From positions 806,001 through 870,000 of the forward strand of contig NZ_SLXS01000001.1 of the NCBI RefSeq assembly GCF_004340785.1: a DNA stretch of 64,000 bases, written 5' to 3'. The notes under the pieces were generated by a model. It saw only the letters and a list, made by a program, of their open reading frames with translations. It was not told the origin of the DNA and searched no databases. This document shows, piece after piece, positions 52,401 to 60,363 of this stretch (positions within the stretch are counted from its first letter, which is position 1; every line of letters starts with the position of its first letter). Made by a program: the position numbers and the translations under genes. The stretch is from Tumebacillus sp. BK434. GTDB lineage: Bacteria > Bacillota > Bacilli > Tumebacillales > Tumebacillaceae.

Positions 52401-54058
52401 GATTCCATCCCTTGCGGAATCTCGAACTTCTCCACCGATTCCGGCACCATGTGCCAGACATAGCGCTCCTGATAGATCTGCTTGGTGTCGGCAAGATATT
52501 CGATCAGCTGGAACACCTGCTCCAGCGACCCCCGGCCGTGATAGTTCAGCCACTGGATAAACTCATCGCTCAGGAAATCGGCGCTGCCAAAGCGCGAGCG
52601 CACCGCCTCCCGCATCATGTCGAGCGGCAGCGGCTCCAGATGCAGATGCTCTTGGAACAGCGCCGTCAGCTGCGGTTGCGGCGCATCGGTCACACCGACA
52701 AACCCGAGGGCCAGCGTCTCTTGCCCGAGCAGCTTTTTGAAAAATTGCAGCGATTCCGCGTCGAGCAGGTGCGCATCGTACAGTTCGAACACCATCGGTT
52801 CGCCGTAGGTCTCTAAAATTTCTGAGAAAAAGTCGAACAGCAAGTTCTCCGGCTCCTGATGCTTCGGCAGCGCCATCGGCTCGGCGGTGAGCATATCGCG
52901 ATACTCGAACGCCACGCGCGGCAACACGCCGCTGAGCAGGTTCACGTACACGCGCCCCAGGCGCTCCAGCTTCGGCACGGCAAAGCAGAGCAGGAACAGC
53001 TTCATGACGAGCAGTTCCACGGCGCCAAACGGCGTTTCCCGGACGGTCGCCGAAATGACGGACACGTTGTGCATATAGCGCCCGGAGACTTCATAGATCA
53101 GGCGCTTGCGGCCGACACCGGTCTGGCCGGTGATCAGCATCGAATTGCGGGTGAACTGCATCATCCGCTCATAGAAGTTGGACAAGGTCTCCACTTCCTG
53201 CTCGCGGCCGGTAAACTCCGCCGAGAACAGGTATTGCGATCCGTACGTTGGCAGGTCCGCCTTGCAGCCCCCGTCGTGGCTGCCCAAGGTGCGCGTCAGT
53301 TCGTCGATGATCTGGCCGACCCACTGAAAGCGTTTGCTTGGCTTGCGGTTGATCATCTTCAGCACCAGGCGGTCGAGGTGCGGCGGTACGTGTTCGTTAT
53401 AGCGCGACGGCGGGTGCAGCGCACCATCGCCATCTGCCGTAAACGGGAAGTTCCCGGTCAGCACGAGATAAAACAGCACGCCGAGGTTGTAGATGTCGGT
53501 CCGCGCATCGAGCGGGCTCATCGTCATCGTCTCCGGCGCAAAATACTGCAGCGCATCGTCCGGCCCGCAGGCGTTGTACAGCGACAACGGCGCATCGGTC
53601 AGCATCGTCAACAGGCGCACCGAACCGTCCGGCTGCACCAGCACGTAATCGGGCGCGATCCCGCCGTGCCACATCGTCCGTCCATGCAGCTCGGCAATCG
53701 CCGTGCACAGTTCCTTGAGCACCTCGAGCACCGCCGTCAGCGGCTTGCCTTCCGCATAGGAAAGCAGCGTCTGTTCCCCTTCCTGCCAATCATAGACGAC
53801 ATAGCTTGCGCCTTCTGCGGAGAAGACGTCGCGCACCCGTGCCATCGGGAGACCTGCTTCCTGAAACAAACGGGCGCGCAGCGCGATCTGGTCATGACCA
53901 AGGAAAGACACCACATGAGGTGCCAGGCGCACGAGCTGAACTTTTTCATTTGTCGATTGATCCCAACCTGCCAAGTGCTCCCCAAAATAGGGGTTCGCGC
54001 CGATTTGCTCCACGATGGCAAAGCGGCCGTTCACCTTCGTCTGCAGGGTCTCCGTCAT
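49475..54058 (-). CDS. Giant pseudokinase-ATPase-repeat-GAF-GGDEF diguanylate cyclase
   Basis: 1527 residues in one frame. Residues 1-265 have a protein-kinase fold with the APE and DIYNLGVLFYLVLTG landmarks, but the catalytic loop reads HGGIAPDY instead of HRDLKPxN and no DFG is present, so it is a pseudokinase. An AAA/STAND-like region follows, with a degenerate P-loop GQTGVGRKR near 308. About 600-1150 is helical, TPR-like repeat. A GAF-like domain precedes the C-terminal GGDEF domain (DNLTGLYQRNYF near 1358). The signature is GGEEL near 1433 with an upstream inhibitory RxxD (R-N-V-D); GGEE is compatible with activity. It probably makes c-di-GMP in response to ligand or partner binding, and PelD encoded 1.7 kb away is a natural target. 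ATG 54058 is used; its ribosome-binding site is weak. Confidence 0.9.
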   Translation of the reverse strand: MTETLQTKVNGRFAIVEQIGANPYFGEHLAGWDQSTNEKVQLVRLAPHVVSFLGHDQIALRARLFQEAGLPMARVRDVFSAEGASYVVYDWQEGEQTLLSYAEGKPLTAVLEVLKELCTAIAELHGRTMWHGGIAPDYVLVQPDGSVRLLTMLTDAPLSLYNACGPDDALQYFAPETMTMSPLDARTDIYNLGVLFYLVLTGNFPFTADGDGALHPPSRYNEHVPPHLDRLVLKMINRKPSKRFQWVGQIIDELTRTLGSHDGGCKADLPTYGSQYLFSAEFTGREQEVETLSNFYERMMQFTRNSMLITGQTGVGRKRLIYEVSGRYMHNVSVISATVRETPFGAVELLVMKLFLLCFAVPKLERLGRVYVNLLSGVLPRVAFEYRDMLTAEPMALPKHQEPENLLFDFFSEILETYGEPMVFELYDAHLLDAESLQFFKKLLGQETLALGFVGVTDAPQPQLTALFQEHLHLEPLPLDMMREAVRSRFGSADFLSDEFIQWLNYHGRGSLEQVFQLIEYLADTKQIYQERYVWHMVPESVEKFEIPQGMESLILFRLQSLPPHAKEVCQVLSLFKGSMIVEAAARACGYDKPQDLLPVLRQLEEQGLVWQMHNLYGFTSNNIKDHIFQTISPEKRLQMHRTLAACLLDVGSTSYMEVAYHFEAGHEWEQAIYLNIIGGRRWYRRGLFAEADLQIKKAIELYEHVPLRKCPNSLITFRARILRLLGLLDDATGVMTALYERTGSTHVLISLLLVYVNMGNFQAIKPHLAYLEEQIQTDHVSEQDKLYAMVAIAMYYLEADGDYEHIHAMERYQQEHGQRLRETLKSRHYVSWLYNLQVLLMSVPGVSFEESSHYLHEAASLAEHANNRQALIGIYNCMAIGFQKTDPLRAKDYYLQSANLAADLGNRMKEAIAYINLVEIYRLLGDMYHAQRYIEKARETCQAVFSGEDTALLCNEIEHFLFIEEFEKADRVIDTLIKTAKKQGRKLMRDHAFLYRFRTSLALGKRKRCERMWPMVEQICQSRDFGEEHQLLRGSYYLMHERYEEIISEFRQLVQEQDVATEVRIERYLMLTVACRESGRNEEGLQAALAVQKLIHNTGYIGYLAQAHYYLGRLYQQTRQFVEANLNYKRALMGYRKLNQQARLGKIDQLMRQTNQELVSQANEAIDEMKNVVIEAAPRLVHRVEANGSKLRTWSSRMVEERQELIDTLTDNEILLDAIRRVSSSIMVKTVCENLAAVIFENLLFDNIHLLVKLAPERVELIHLNEQLQAVPTTNLEVDEMIASVVGQEKAMESEGRTSYLYGLPVFSHDQQVIAVMVLEKLSLQTPFSLRDKRFINSFAQLVSSNVENAIMYEVMITDNLTGLYQRNYFMKRLTEEFSKVKRYGIDLSFLMIDLDNFSSINNRFGHNEGDRALRTVAKTLQRSVRNVDIVGRFGGEELIVILPNTNGTAARIVAERVLNNLRNIPIEGDRYQITASIGVSSYDMDQPQDATDLFDKADQAETFAKRFGKDRVVCYWELPHDDFDL

Positions 54059-54189
54059 GGAACGTCACATCCATTCTGCCGATACAGTTCTTCTAGATTA
54101 ATCTTAACACAAAAATTAATCAAAGTCATAGATCGAGATAGGAAGTTTATAGATTCTGGGCGAATTTGCAACGTAAATCGCGCACACAG

Positions 54190-54228
54190 CCAAAAAAGTG
54201 TACGTTTTTGGACACAAGTTTCCAAAAA
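54190..54228. promoter_or_regulatory. CCAAAAA repeats upstream of the cytochrome c gene
   Basis: CCAAAAA (54190-54196), its inverse TTTTTGGA (54205-54212) and TCCAAAAA (54221-54228) alternate within 39 bp. The last two form an 8-bp inverted repeat with an 8-nt spacer. A -10-like TAAAAT (within GGTAAAATGG, about 54259-54264) lies just downstream. The layout suits an operator for a dimeric regulator; the regulator is not identified. Confidence 0.4.
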
Positions 54229-54294
54229 ATCAAGTGTGTGTATTTTCATATGGTCATGGTAAAATGGTTGATGTAGAAGAAAGGAGTGTGAACT

Positions 54295-54633
54295 ATGAGC
54301 TTACGTGGTATCGGTATCGTACTTGTTCTGTTCGTATTGGGCGTCGCCTTCAGCGGCTTCGCATCTTATTCCGCAGACACCTTCCAGCACAAGGAAGAAA
54401 AAGCAATTGACGCTGAAAAGCTCGTGATGCAAAACTGCGCTTCTTGCCATGGCAAGGACCTGAAGGGCACCGATCTGGCTCCGAGCCTGCACGAAAAAGG
54501 TCAGAAGCTGTCCGCTGAAACGATCCAACAGATCATCACTGATGGTGTTTCGCCGAACATGCCGGGCGGCCTCCTGAAAGACCATAAAGAAATTAGTGCA
54601 GTAGCCAATTACATTACCAATCTCGACAAATAA
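54295..54633 (+). CDS. Membrane-anchored class I c-type cytochrome
   Basis: 112 residues. An uncleaved N-terminal membrane helix (about 5-24) anchors a small haem domain outside the membrane. The haem-binding motif is CASCH near residue 48, and the Met ligand is in NMPGG. It resembles the c550/c551 cytochromes of Bacillales, which pass electrons between the bc complex and terminal oxidase. ATG 54295 has AAAGGAG upstream. It is monocistronic and followed by its own terminator. Confidence 0.93.
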   Translation: MSLRGIGIVLVLFVLGVAFSGFASYSADTFQHKEEKAIDAEKLVMQNCASCHGKDLKGTDLAPSLHEKGQKLSAETIQQIITDGVSPNMPGGLLKDHKEISAVANYITNLDK

Positions 54634-54642
54634 GCGAACAAT

Positions 54643-54675
54643 AGGATTCTTGCGCACTGCGCACGAATCCTTTTT
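54643..54675 (+). terminator. Terminator of the cytochrome c gene
   Basis: AGGATTC (54643-54649) and GAATCCT (54665-54671) form the stem, with further GCGC pairing in the loop, followed by a run of T residues on the plus strand. Confidence 0.8.
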
Positions 54676-54708
54676 GTTTGACTGTGCACGCAAGCCGCTC
54701 AAGATGGG

Positions 54709-54741
54709 AAAAAGGACTGCCCGCAAGGGTCAGTCCTTTTT
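54709..54741. terminator. Second strong hairpin terminator
   Basis: AAAAAGGACTG (54709-54719) and CAGTCCTTTTT (54731-54741) form an 11-bp stem. CCC/GGG closes a GCAA tetraloop at the tip. It works on either strand and would stop minus-strand read-through from cheR. Confidence 0.8.
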
Positions 54742-55072
54742 CTTGACGTCAGTAGCTGCATCTGGAGTCTATATGGTAGCTCGTCTAAGCTTGGTGCAAT
54801 ATTTTTAAGATATGCCTCCCAGGCCCCGTTTTTTTGGTGGGGCTCTCTGCGCGATTTGGCTAAAACTAAATCAGATTAAACTCAATATGACTCAGATTTG
54901 AAAACCAATCGCTATTCCTATTTCATTCTAAGTCGAAATTCTTTGAAAGTAAATAGGAAATCTGCAGGATTTCTAAAATTATTGGATGTAAATTACACGA
55001 CAGGATTCGGGGAGTTTCGACACTCAAAAGAGGTCGTAGGACACCCTCCCTCTCACATAGGGTATAGAGGCA
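54742..55072. other. Gene-free AT-rich interval
   Basis: No convincing gene on either strand. Base composition is far more AT-rich than the flanks. A frame at 54898-55110 lacks a ribosome-binding site and overlaps cheR. A weak GCCCC/GGGGC hairpin sits at 54823-54845. Nothing recognisable as an RNA gene or mobile element was seen. Confidence 0.5.
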
Positions 55073-55852
55073 CTATTGACGCTGATAGAAGAAAGTGTCG
55101 TAAGTCGTAAATCGAAAAGACTGCGGGTTAAATATCTGTTCCGTACTGCCTACAAACAGCACGCCGCCGGGACGCAGCGCATTTGAAAATTTATGATACA
55201 AAATGTCTTTGGCGTCTTCGGTGAAGTAGATGATCACGTTGCGGCAGACGATCAGATCAAAATCGGAGTCGAACGGATCTTCGAGCAAGTTGTGTTTCTT
55301 GAAAGTCACACATTTTTTGACGTCATCCGACACGGCAAACAGGTGGTGCGGTGTCTTCGTGAAATATTTTCGCTTATACTCTTCCGGCACAAAGTGCAGG
55401 GAGCGTTCCGAGTACAGGCCCTGTTTGGCCTTGCTCAGAGCATTTTCATCAAGGTCGGTGGCGAGAATCTGGATGTCGGACAGCGGCATGAATTTGCTGA
55501 GCAGCATGACCAGCGTGTACGGCTCCTCTCCGGTCGAGCAGGCGGCGCTCCAGATTTTCAAGCGGCGTTTGCCGGCCAACATCTCCGGGACCACCCGGTC
55601 GCGCACCACGTCCCAGCGGTTCGGGTTGCGGAAGAACTCCGACACGTTGATCGTCATGCGGTCGAGAAACTCGGCGAACATCTTGTCGTCTTTCTTCAGC
55701 CCGTCAAAATAGGACATAAAATCACGAAAGCCCCGCTTGTCACGCAGCGCAGTCAAGCGCCGCTGCATCTGGGGACGTTTATATTTGCGTAAGTCGATCC
55801 TCGTGTATTTGAAGATGCTTTCCATAAACAGATCAAAATCATCAATCGGCAA
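55073..55852 (-). CDS. cheR: Chemotaxis protein methyltransferase CheR
   Basis: About 259 residues. An N-terminal helical domain (residues 1-70) precedes an SAM-dependent methyltransferase domain with AACSTGEEPY (SAM loop), ILATDLDENAL and DLIVCRNVIIYF. CheR methylates glutamates on chemoreceptors to reset signalling. The start is taken as TTG 55852 (PIDDFDLFMES), because AAGGAGGT lies 7 nt upstream; the longer GTG frame would contain that site. In Bacillus cheR follows ndk; here a phospholipase gene on the other strand lies between them. Confidence 0.92.
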   Translation of the reverse strand: MPIDDFDLFMESIFKYTRIDLRKYKRPQMQRRLTALRDKRGFRDFMSYFDGLKKDDKMFAEFLDRMTINVSEFFRNPNRWDVVRDRVVPEMLAGKRRLKIWSAACSTGEEPYTLVMLLSKFMPLSDIQILATDLDENALSKAKQGLYSERSLHFVPEEYKRKYFTKTPHHLFAVSDDVKKCVTFKKHNLLEDPFDSDFDLIVCRNVIIYFTEDAKDILYHKFSNALRPGGVLFVGSTEQIFNPQSFRFTTYDTFFYQRQ

Positions 55853-55953
55853 AGCGGGTACCTCCTTAGTTCCATCTGATGCCACGCTTACCTATTCGTC
55901 CAGCAAAGTCGAAAGTCCTGCCTCCATCCGCTTGCCGCAAGGGAGGAATTTGC

Positions 55954-56850
55954 ATGAAACTGGGCTTGGCATTAAGCGGTGGCACGTTGCGCGGCTCGGC
56001 GCACATCGGGGTGCTGGAGGCGCTCTGGGAAGCGGGCATCCGGCCGGACATGATCGCCGGCACCTCCGCCGGGTCGGTCATCGCCTCCCTGTATGCGAAC
56101 GGTCTTCCTCCGGCCACGCTGCGCAAGATCGCCTTGAGCCTGAAAGGGCGCGAGCTGATCGACTGGACGACGAGCGCGTTCGACATTATCAAACTGCTCG
56201 CCCTGCTGCCGCTGCAATACCTCGGACTGACCAAAGACTGGACCCGGCTCCTGCCGCAGGGCTTGATCCGCGGCGCCAATTTCGAGCGCTTCCTCAACCA
56301 GCTGTTCACCCTCCCTCCCACCCATCCGAAAATCCCGTTGTTCATCACCGCTGTTGACATCGTCACCGCCGAAACGATCATCTTCACCGAGCCCCTGTTC
56401 GCGAGAAGCTACGAGCTCGGCGGCTGGATCTATCAGCCGATGCGCGACAAAGGCGCCTGTGTCCGCGCCTCCTGCTCCCTGCCCGGCCTCTTTACGCCGC
56501 GCGTGATCGACGGGCGCTCGCTCGTCGACGGCGCGGTGCGCATGAACATCCCGGCCGAAGTGCTCGTGCAGGCCGGCTGTGACAAAGTGATCGTTGTCGA
56601 CCTGCATGACACGGAAATGAAAAACGTCACCGTGCCCCCGAAAACGTTTCTTGATGTGTTTATGCGCGGCGTGGACATCATGCAAAACGAGATCATCTCC
56701 CTCCAACTGTTCGATGAAAACGTGTTTGCCCTGCAACCGGTGATCAAAAACGTCACCTTCACCTCATTTGACAAGATCAGCTACTGCATCGAGCAGGGCC
56801 GCCAAGCGACGCTGGAAAAAATGGCGGAACTAAAAGCGTATCTTCAATAA
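55954..56850 (+). CDS. Patatin-like phospholipase (RssA/NTE type)
   Basis: 298 residues with the patatin serine hydrolase fold. The oxyanion loop is GGTLRGSAHIG, the nucleophile motif GTSAG near residue 40 and the catalytic aspartate in DGAVRMNIP. No secretion signal is seen, so it should act on acyl esters of membrane lipids from the cytoplasmic side. ATG 55954 has GGGAGGA 6 nt upstream. It is divergent from cheR and ends at a terminator shared with ndk. Confidence 0.92.
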   Translation: MKLGLALSGGTLRGSAHIGVLEALWEAGIRPDMIAGTSAGSVIASLYANGLPPATLRKIALSLKGRELIDWTTSAFDIIKLLALLPLQYLGLTKDWTRLLPQGLIRGANFERFLNQLFTLPPTHPKIPLFITAVDIVTAETIIFTEPLFARSYELGGWIYQPMRDKGACVRASCSLPGLFTPRVIDGRSLVDGAVRMNIPAEVLVQAGCDKVIVVDLHDTEMKNVTVPPKTFLDVFMRGVDIMQNEIISLQLFDENVFALQPVIKNVTFTSFDKISYCIEQGRQATLEKMAELKAYLQ

Positions 56851-56880
56851 AAAAGAAAATCAAACAGCAAAAGCAAATCA

Positions 56881-56912
56881 AAAAGCCCGCCTCCATCAGG
56901 AAGCGGGCTTTT
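56881..56912. terminator. Bidirectional terminator between patatin gene and ndk
   Basis: AAAAGCCCGC (56881-56890) and GCGGGCTTTT (56903-56912) form a 10-bp stem with a 12-nt loop and flanking A/T runs. Confidence 0.9.
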
Positions 56913-56925
56913 GCTGTTCAGCCGA

Positions 56926-57372
56926 TTAGATCCACTTGTTGATCGCTTTGTCGTAGGACAAAGTCTCGCCGCCGAACCACAGGTTGATTTCGCGCTGTGC
57001 GTTCTCCGGGGAGTCGGAGCCGTGGATGATGTTCATGCCAACGGAGATCGCGAAGTCGTTGCGGATGGTGCCCGGTGCTGCGGAAGCCGGGTTGGTTGCG
57101 CCCATCATCGCACGAGCGGTGGAGATCACGTTTTCACCTTCCCAGATCATGCCGAATACCGGGGAGGAAGTGATGAAGTCAACCAGTTCGCCAAAGAACG
57201 GCTTGTCGGAGAGTTCAGCGTAGTGGGACTCTGCCAGTTCGCGCGGAACTTGGATCAGTTTCGCGTTGACGAGCTTGAAGCCTTTGTTTTCAAAACGGGA
57301 AACGATTTCACCGATCAGACCGCGTTGTACGCCGTCCGGTTTTACCATGAGGAAAGTTTGTTCAACTGCCAT
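56926..57372 (-). CDS. ndk: Nucleoside diphosphate kinase
   Basis: 148 residues, full length. It transfers the gamma phosphate between nucleoside triphosphates and diphosphates through a phosphohistidine, His117 in NIIHGSDS. The N terminus [20 protein letters not shown] is the standard family opening. AAAGGAG precedes the ATG. It is the last gene of the hepS-to-ndk set, but a promoter-like pair in the 91-nt gap suggests that it can also be transcribed alone. Confidence 0.97.
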   Translation of the reverse strand: MAVEQTFLMVKPDGVQRGLIGEIVSRFENKGFKLVNAKLIQVPRELAESHYAELSDKPFFGELVDFITSSPVFGMIWEGENVISTARAMMGATNPASAAPGTIRNDFAISVGMNIIHGSDSPENAQREINLWFGGETLSYDKAINKWI

Positions 57373-57420
57373 TGGTTAAGACAACTCCTTTATGTACGCA
57401 TTTCTTTACAATCCTTGTCC

Positions 57421-57449
57421 ATTTTACCAAGGTGGAAGCCGATACGCAA
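57421..57449 (-). promoter_or_regulatory. Probable promoter of ndk
   Basis: On the minus strand TTGCGT (57444-57449) and TAAAAT (57421-57426) are separated by 17 nt, about 49 nt before the ndk ATG. The -10 is preceded by TGG, close to an extended -10. Confidence 0.5.
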
Positions 57450-57450
57450 G

Positions 57451-57479
57451 CGAACGCGATCAATTAATGATCGCGTTCG
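57451..57479 (-). promoter_or_regulatory. 12-bp stem-loop with the hepT stop codon in its loop
   Basis: CGAACGCGATCA (57451-57462) and TGATCGCGTTCG (57468-57479) are perfect inverse complements, and the hepT stop (57464-57466) lies in the 5-nt loop. No T run follows, so it is not a standard terminator; it could protect the 3' end or slow ribosomes or polymerase. Confidence 0.5.
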
Positions 57480-58429
57480 TTGATGAAATGAGCGATGCCT
57501 TCCAGCTTTGAGCGGGCGTCCTTGTCCGGAAGCTGCTGCAGAGCGTGCAAGCATTTCTCCATATAGCGGTCGGCCATCCGACGGGCATATTCGATGCCGC
57601 CCGAGGCCTTGACGATCTTCACCGCTTCTTCCACTTCCGCCGCTGTCATGTCGCGGCCGATCAACTGGCGCAGACGCAGTGCATCGCGCGAATTTTGCAG
57701 CGCAAACAGCACAGGAAGCGTCAAATTGCCTTGGCGAAGGTCGGAGCCGACCGGCTTGCCAAGCTTTTTCGGAGTCGAGGTCAGGTCGAGAATGTCATCG
57801 ATGATCTGAAACGCCATCCCGGCATAGTAGCCGTAGCGCTCCAAGAGCCGCACTTCACGCGGCGTACATTCGGCGACCATGGCGCCCAAGGTGCAGGAGA
57901 TCGACAGCAGGAGCGCCGTCTTGCGCTTGATGCGGCGCAGATAGGTGCGCAAGGTCTGCTCCTTGTTGTAGAAATCGCGAATCTGCTCGATCTCCCCTTC
58001 ACACATGGCGACGATCGACTCCGAAAGAAGTTGATGGATTCGAACATCCGAGAACTCGGCGAGCATGACGAGCGCCCGAGCAAAGATGTAGTCGCCGGTG
58101 TACATCGCCATCCGGTCGCCCCATTCCGACTTGACGGTGGGCGTGCCGCGCCGCGTGGCGGCATCGTCGATCACGTCATCGTGAACGAGAGAGGCCATGT
58201 GAATCAGCTCAAGCGCGGCGGCGACCCGGGTCAGCTGGGCGGCATCATAGCGGCCAAACTTCCCGGCGAGCAAGACGAAGATAGGACGAATCCGCTTCCC
58301 GCCTGCTTTCAACAGATGAGAAGATGCTTTCTTCAGGTTGTACTGGGAAGTGTGCACCTCGTCAAGAAGCCGACGCTCCACCATGTCAAGATCCGATTTG
58401 AGCGAAAAATAGATGTCCATCAACTTCAT
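57464..58429 (-). CDS. hepT: Heptaprenyl diphosphate synthase component II (HepT)
   Basis: 321 residues, an all-helical trans-polyprenyl synthase. The first aspartate motif DDVIDDAATRRG and the second, IIDDILDLTSTPKKLGKPVGSDLRQG, bind the Mg-diphosphate substrates. With the small subunit HepS it elongates farnesyl diphosphate to the menaquinone side chain. It starts 12 nt after mqnC, with AAGGTGG overlapping the mqnC stop. Chain length cannot be fixed from sequence. Confidence 0.95.
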   Translation of the reverse strand: MKLMDIYFSLKSDLDMVERRLLDEVHTSQYNLKKASSHLLKAGGKRIRPIFVLLAGKFGRYDAAQLTRVAAALELIHMASLVHDDVIDDAATRRGTPTVKSEWGDRMAMYTGDYIFARALVMLAEFSDVRIHQLLSESIVAMCEGEIEQIRDFYNKEQTLRTYLRRIKRKTALLLSISCTLGAMVAECTPREVRLLERYGYYAGMAFQIIDDILDLTSTPKKLGKPVGSDLRQGNLTLPVLFALQNSRDALRLRQLIGRDMTAAEVEEAVKIVKASGGIEYARRMADRYMEKCLHALQQLPDKDARSKLEGIAHFINERDH

Positions 58430-58441
58430 TCAAAATCCACC

Positions 58442-59530
58442 TTAGAAAATGTTCAGAATGTTGTATTGCGTGTCGCGCTGTGCCGGGATGCGACCTGCAT
58501 CGCGGATCAAGCGGATCAGTTTTTCCTTGTCACTGCGGTTGTGCGCGCCGGCTGCCGAGACGACGTTTTCCTCGATCATCGTCGAGCCCATGTCATTGCA
58601 GCCAAATTCCAGCGCCAACTGCCCGATCTTGTCGCCCATCGTCACCCAGGAGGACTGGAAGTTGCGCACGTTGTCGACCATCAGGCGGGAGATCGCCAGG
58701 TTCTTGAGGTACTCCGCCGCCGTCGCGCGGGTGCCTTTGAGCGCGGTGTTGTCCGGCTGGTACACCCAGGAGATAAAGGCGGTGAAACGACCGGTCTTAT
58801 CCTGCTGTTCACGCACGCGGATGAAGTGCAGCAGACGCTCTTCGATCGATTCGCCAAAGCCGATGACCATCGTCGCCGTCGTGTTCATCCCGTGGCGCTG
58901 TGCCGCATCATGGACATCCATCCACTTCGTCCACGATTCTTTCAGCTTGGAGATGCGCATGCGGGTTCTGTCATCGAGGATCTCCGCGCCGCCGCCCGGC
59001 AGCGAGTCGAGTCCCGCCGCTTTCAGTTGCACGATCACTTCATCGAGCGGCAAGCCGGACACTTCGACCATCTTCAAGATCTCGGCCGACGAGAAGGAGT
59101 GCATGGTGATGTCAAAACGCGACTTGATCTTCTTCAGCAGGTCGAGGTAGTACGAGAACGGCAGGTTCGGGTTGGTGCCGCCCTGCATCAGGATCTCCGT
59201 GCCGCCGAGGTCGATCGTCTCCTGAATTTTATCAAAAATCACTTCATCCGACAAAACGTACGCGTCCGCATCTTTCGCCGTGCGGTAGAAAGCGCAGAAA
59301 CGGCAGTAGGTGTCGCAGATGTTCGTGTAGTTGATGTTGCGGTTGATGACAAACGTGCCCAGGTTGTCCGGGACATGCTTTTGCGTGATCTTCTTCGCTG
59401 CTGCGCCAAGTTTGGTCAGGTCGTTCGACTCGTACAAGATCGTGCCTTCTTCGAGCGACAGGCGTTCGCCTTGCAGTGCCTTGTCCAGCACCTCATCCAC
59501 CTTGGTCGTCTTCGTGTTCACAAAACTCAT
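58442..59530 (-). CDS. mqnC: Cyclic dehypoxanthine futalosine synthase MqnC
   Basis: 362 residues, a radical SAM enzyme with the cluster motif CDTYCRFC (CxxxCxxC) near residue 70. It cyclises dehypoxanthine futalosine in the futalosine route to menaquinone. LPGGGAEILDD and SWVYQPDNT are shared with the MqnC/MqnE/CofH family, and the family assignment rests on these plus position. Its ATG overlaps the mqnA stop (ATGA). Confidence 0.94.
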   Translation of the reverse strand: MSFVNTKTTKVDEVLDKALQGERLSLEEGTILYESNDLTKLGAAAKKITQKHVPDNLGTFVINRNINYTNICDTYCRFCAFYRTAKDADAYVLSDEVIFDKIQETIDLGGTEILMQGGTNPNLPFSYYLDLLKKIKSRFDITMHSFSSAEILKMVEVSGLPLDEVIVQLKAAGLDSLPGGGAEILDDRTRMRISKLKESWTKWMDVHDAAQRHGMNTTATMVIGFGESIEERLLHFIRVREQQDKTGRFTAFISWVYQPDNTALKGTRATAAEYLKNLAISRLMVDNVRNFQSSWVTMGDKIGQLALEFGCNDMGSTMIEENVVSAAGAHNRSDKEKLIRLIRDAGRIPAQRDTQYNILNIF

Positions 59531-60363
59531 TCCTCGTCACCCCACAGTTCCAGCTTGACCGGTTTTTTGAGCAGACCATGACGGTAGGCAGCGTCAAAAT
59601 AGGCATTGGCGCCGACCGCCCACTCTTCATCCAGGTCATGACGTAATTTATTGAAATAAGCGCGCCAGAATTCTTCCGTCTGGCCGAGCATGCGCTTCGC
59701 CTGCGCAATCACCGCATCCATATCGGCCAGGCCTTTCTGCTTCCCTTCAAGGAAAAAGCGGTGGATCTTGCGCACTTTCTCCGGGTTCTCTTCAATCAGA
59801 CGCTTGGGAACGGCGCAAACGGCAAAGGTCATCGAATGGCCGGTGCGTTTGTTCCATTCTTCCCCCAGGTCGTACAGATAGCAGCCGTGCTCCTGCACCG
59901 ACCAGTACAGCGCATCATCGGCGATCAACAGCGCCGCATCGGCCTGATCCAGCATCGCATGCAGATCATCGGACGGCAGCGTGACGTATTCAGCAGGCGC
60001 GATCCCCGTCTCAGCGAGCAGGATCTTCAGCAGGTTGGAGCTCGACTTGGAGATCGTCGGCAGCGCGATCACCGCGCCGTTCAGCTCCTCCCATGGACGC
60101 TTCGAGAAGAAGAAGATCGAGCCGACCGGGCCTCTTGCTGACACGGACAAGCCGCGCAACGCCACAAAGTCATCGGCCAGCTCCGCATACGCCAGCGAGG
60201 AGCACAGCCCGGCATCGACCGTGCCTTCCGCCAGCCACCGGTTCAGATCGCTCGGCGCGCCGGGGATAAATTCGATCTCAGGGTCAGACTTGTCAAGAAA
60301 ATGGCAGATCGGCAGCGCGTTGGTAAACTTGATGTGGCCGATCCGCACATGGAGCGGATTCAT
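59527..60363 (-). CDS. mqnA: Chorismate dehydratase MqnA
   Basis: 278 residues with a periplasmic-binding-protein-like fold. It dehydrates chorismate to 3-enolpyruvyl benzoate, the first committed step of the futalosine pathway. RIGHIKFTNALPICHFL and GTVDAGLCSSLAYA are family landmarks. ATG 60363 shares one base with the mqnE stop (TAATG). A longer in-frame reading to 60591 adds 76 residues of arginine-rich shadow from mqnE and is rejected. Confidence 0.94.
   Translation of the reverse strand: MNPLHVRIGHIKFTNALPICHFLDKSDPEIEFIPGAPSDLNRWLAEGTVDAGLCSSLAYAELADDFVALRGLSVSARGPVGSIFFFSKRPWEELNGAVIALPTISKSSSNLLKILLAETGIAPAEYVTLPSDDLHAMLDQADAALLIADDALYWSVQEHGCYLYDLGEEWNKRTGHSMTFAVCAVPKRLIEENPEKVRKIHRFFLEGKQKGLADMDAVIAQAKRMLGQTEEFWRAYFNKLRHDLDEEWAVGANAYFDAAYRHGLLKKPVKLELWGDEE

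Noticed and set aside
54898-55110. 70-codon plus-strand frame near cheR.
   Set aside because: TTG start with no ribosome-binding site, AT-rich random-looking sequence, overlaps the cheR 3' end.
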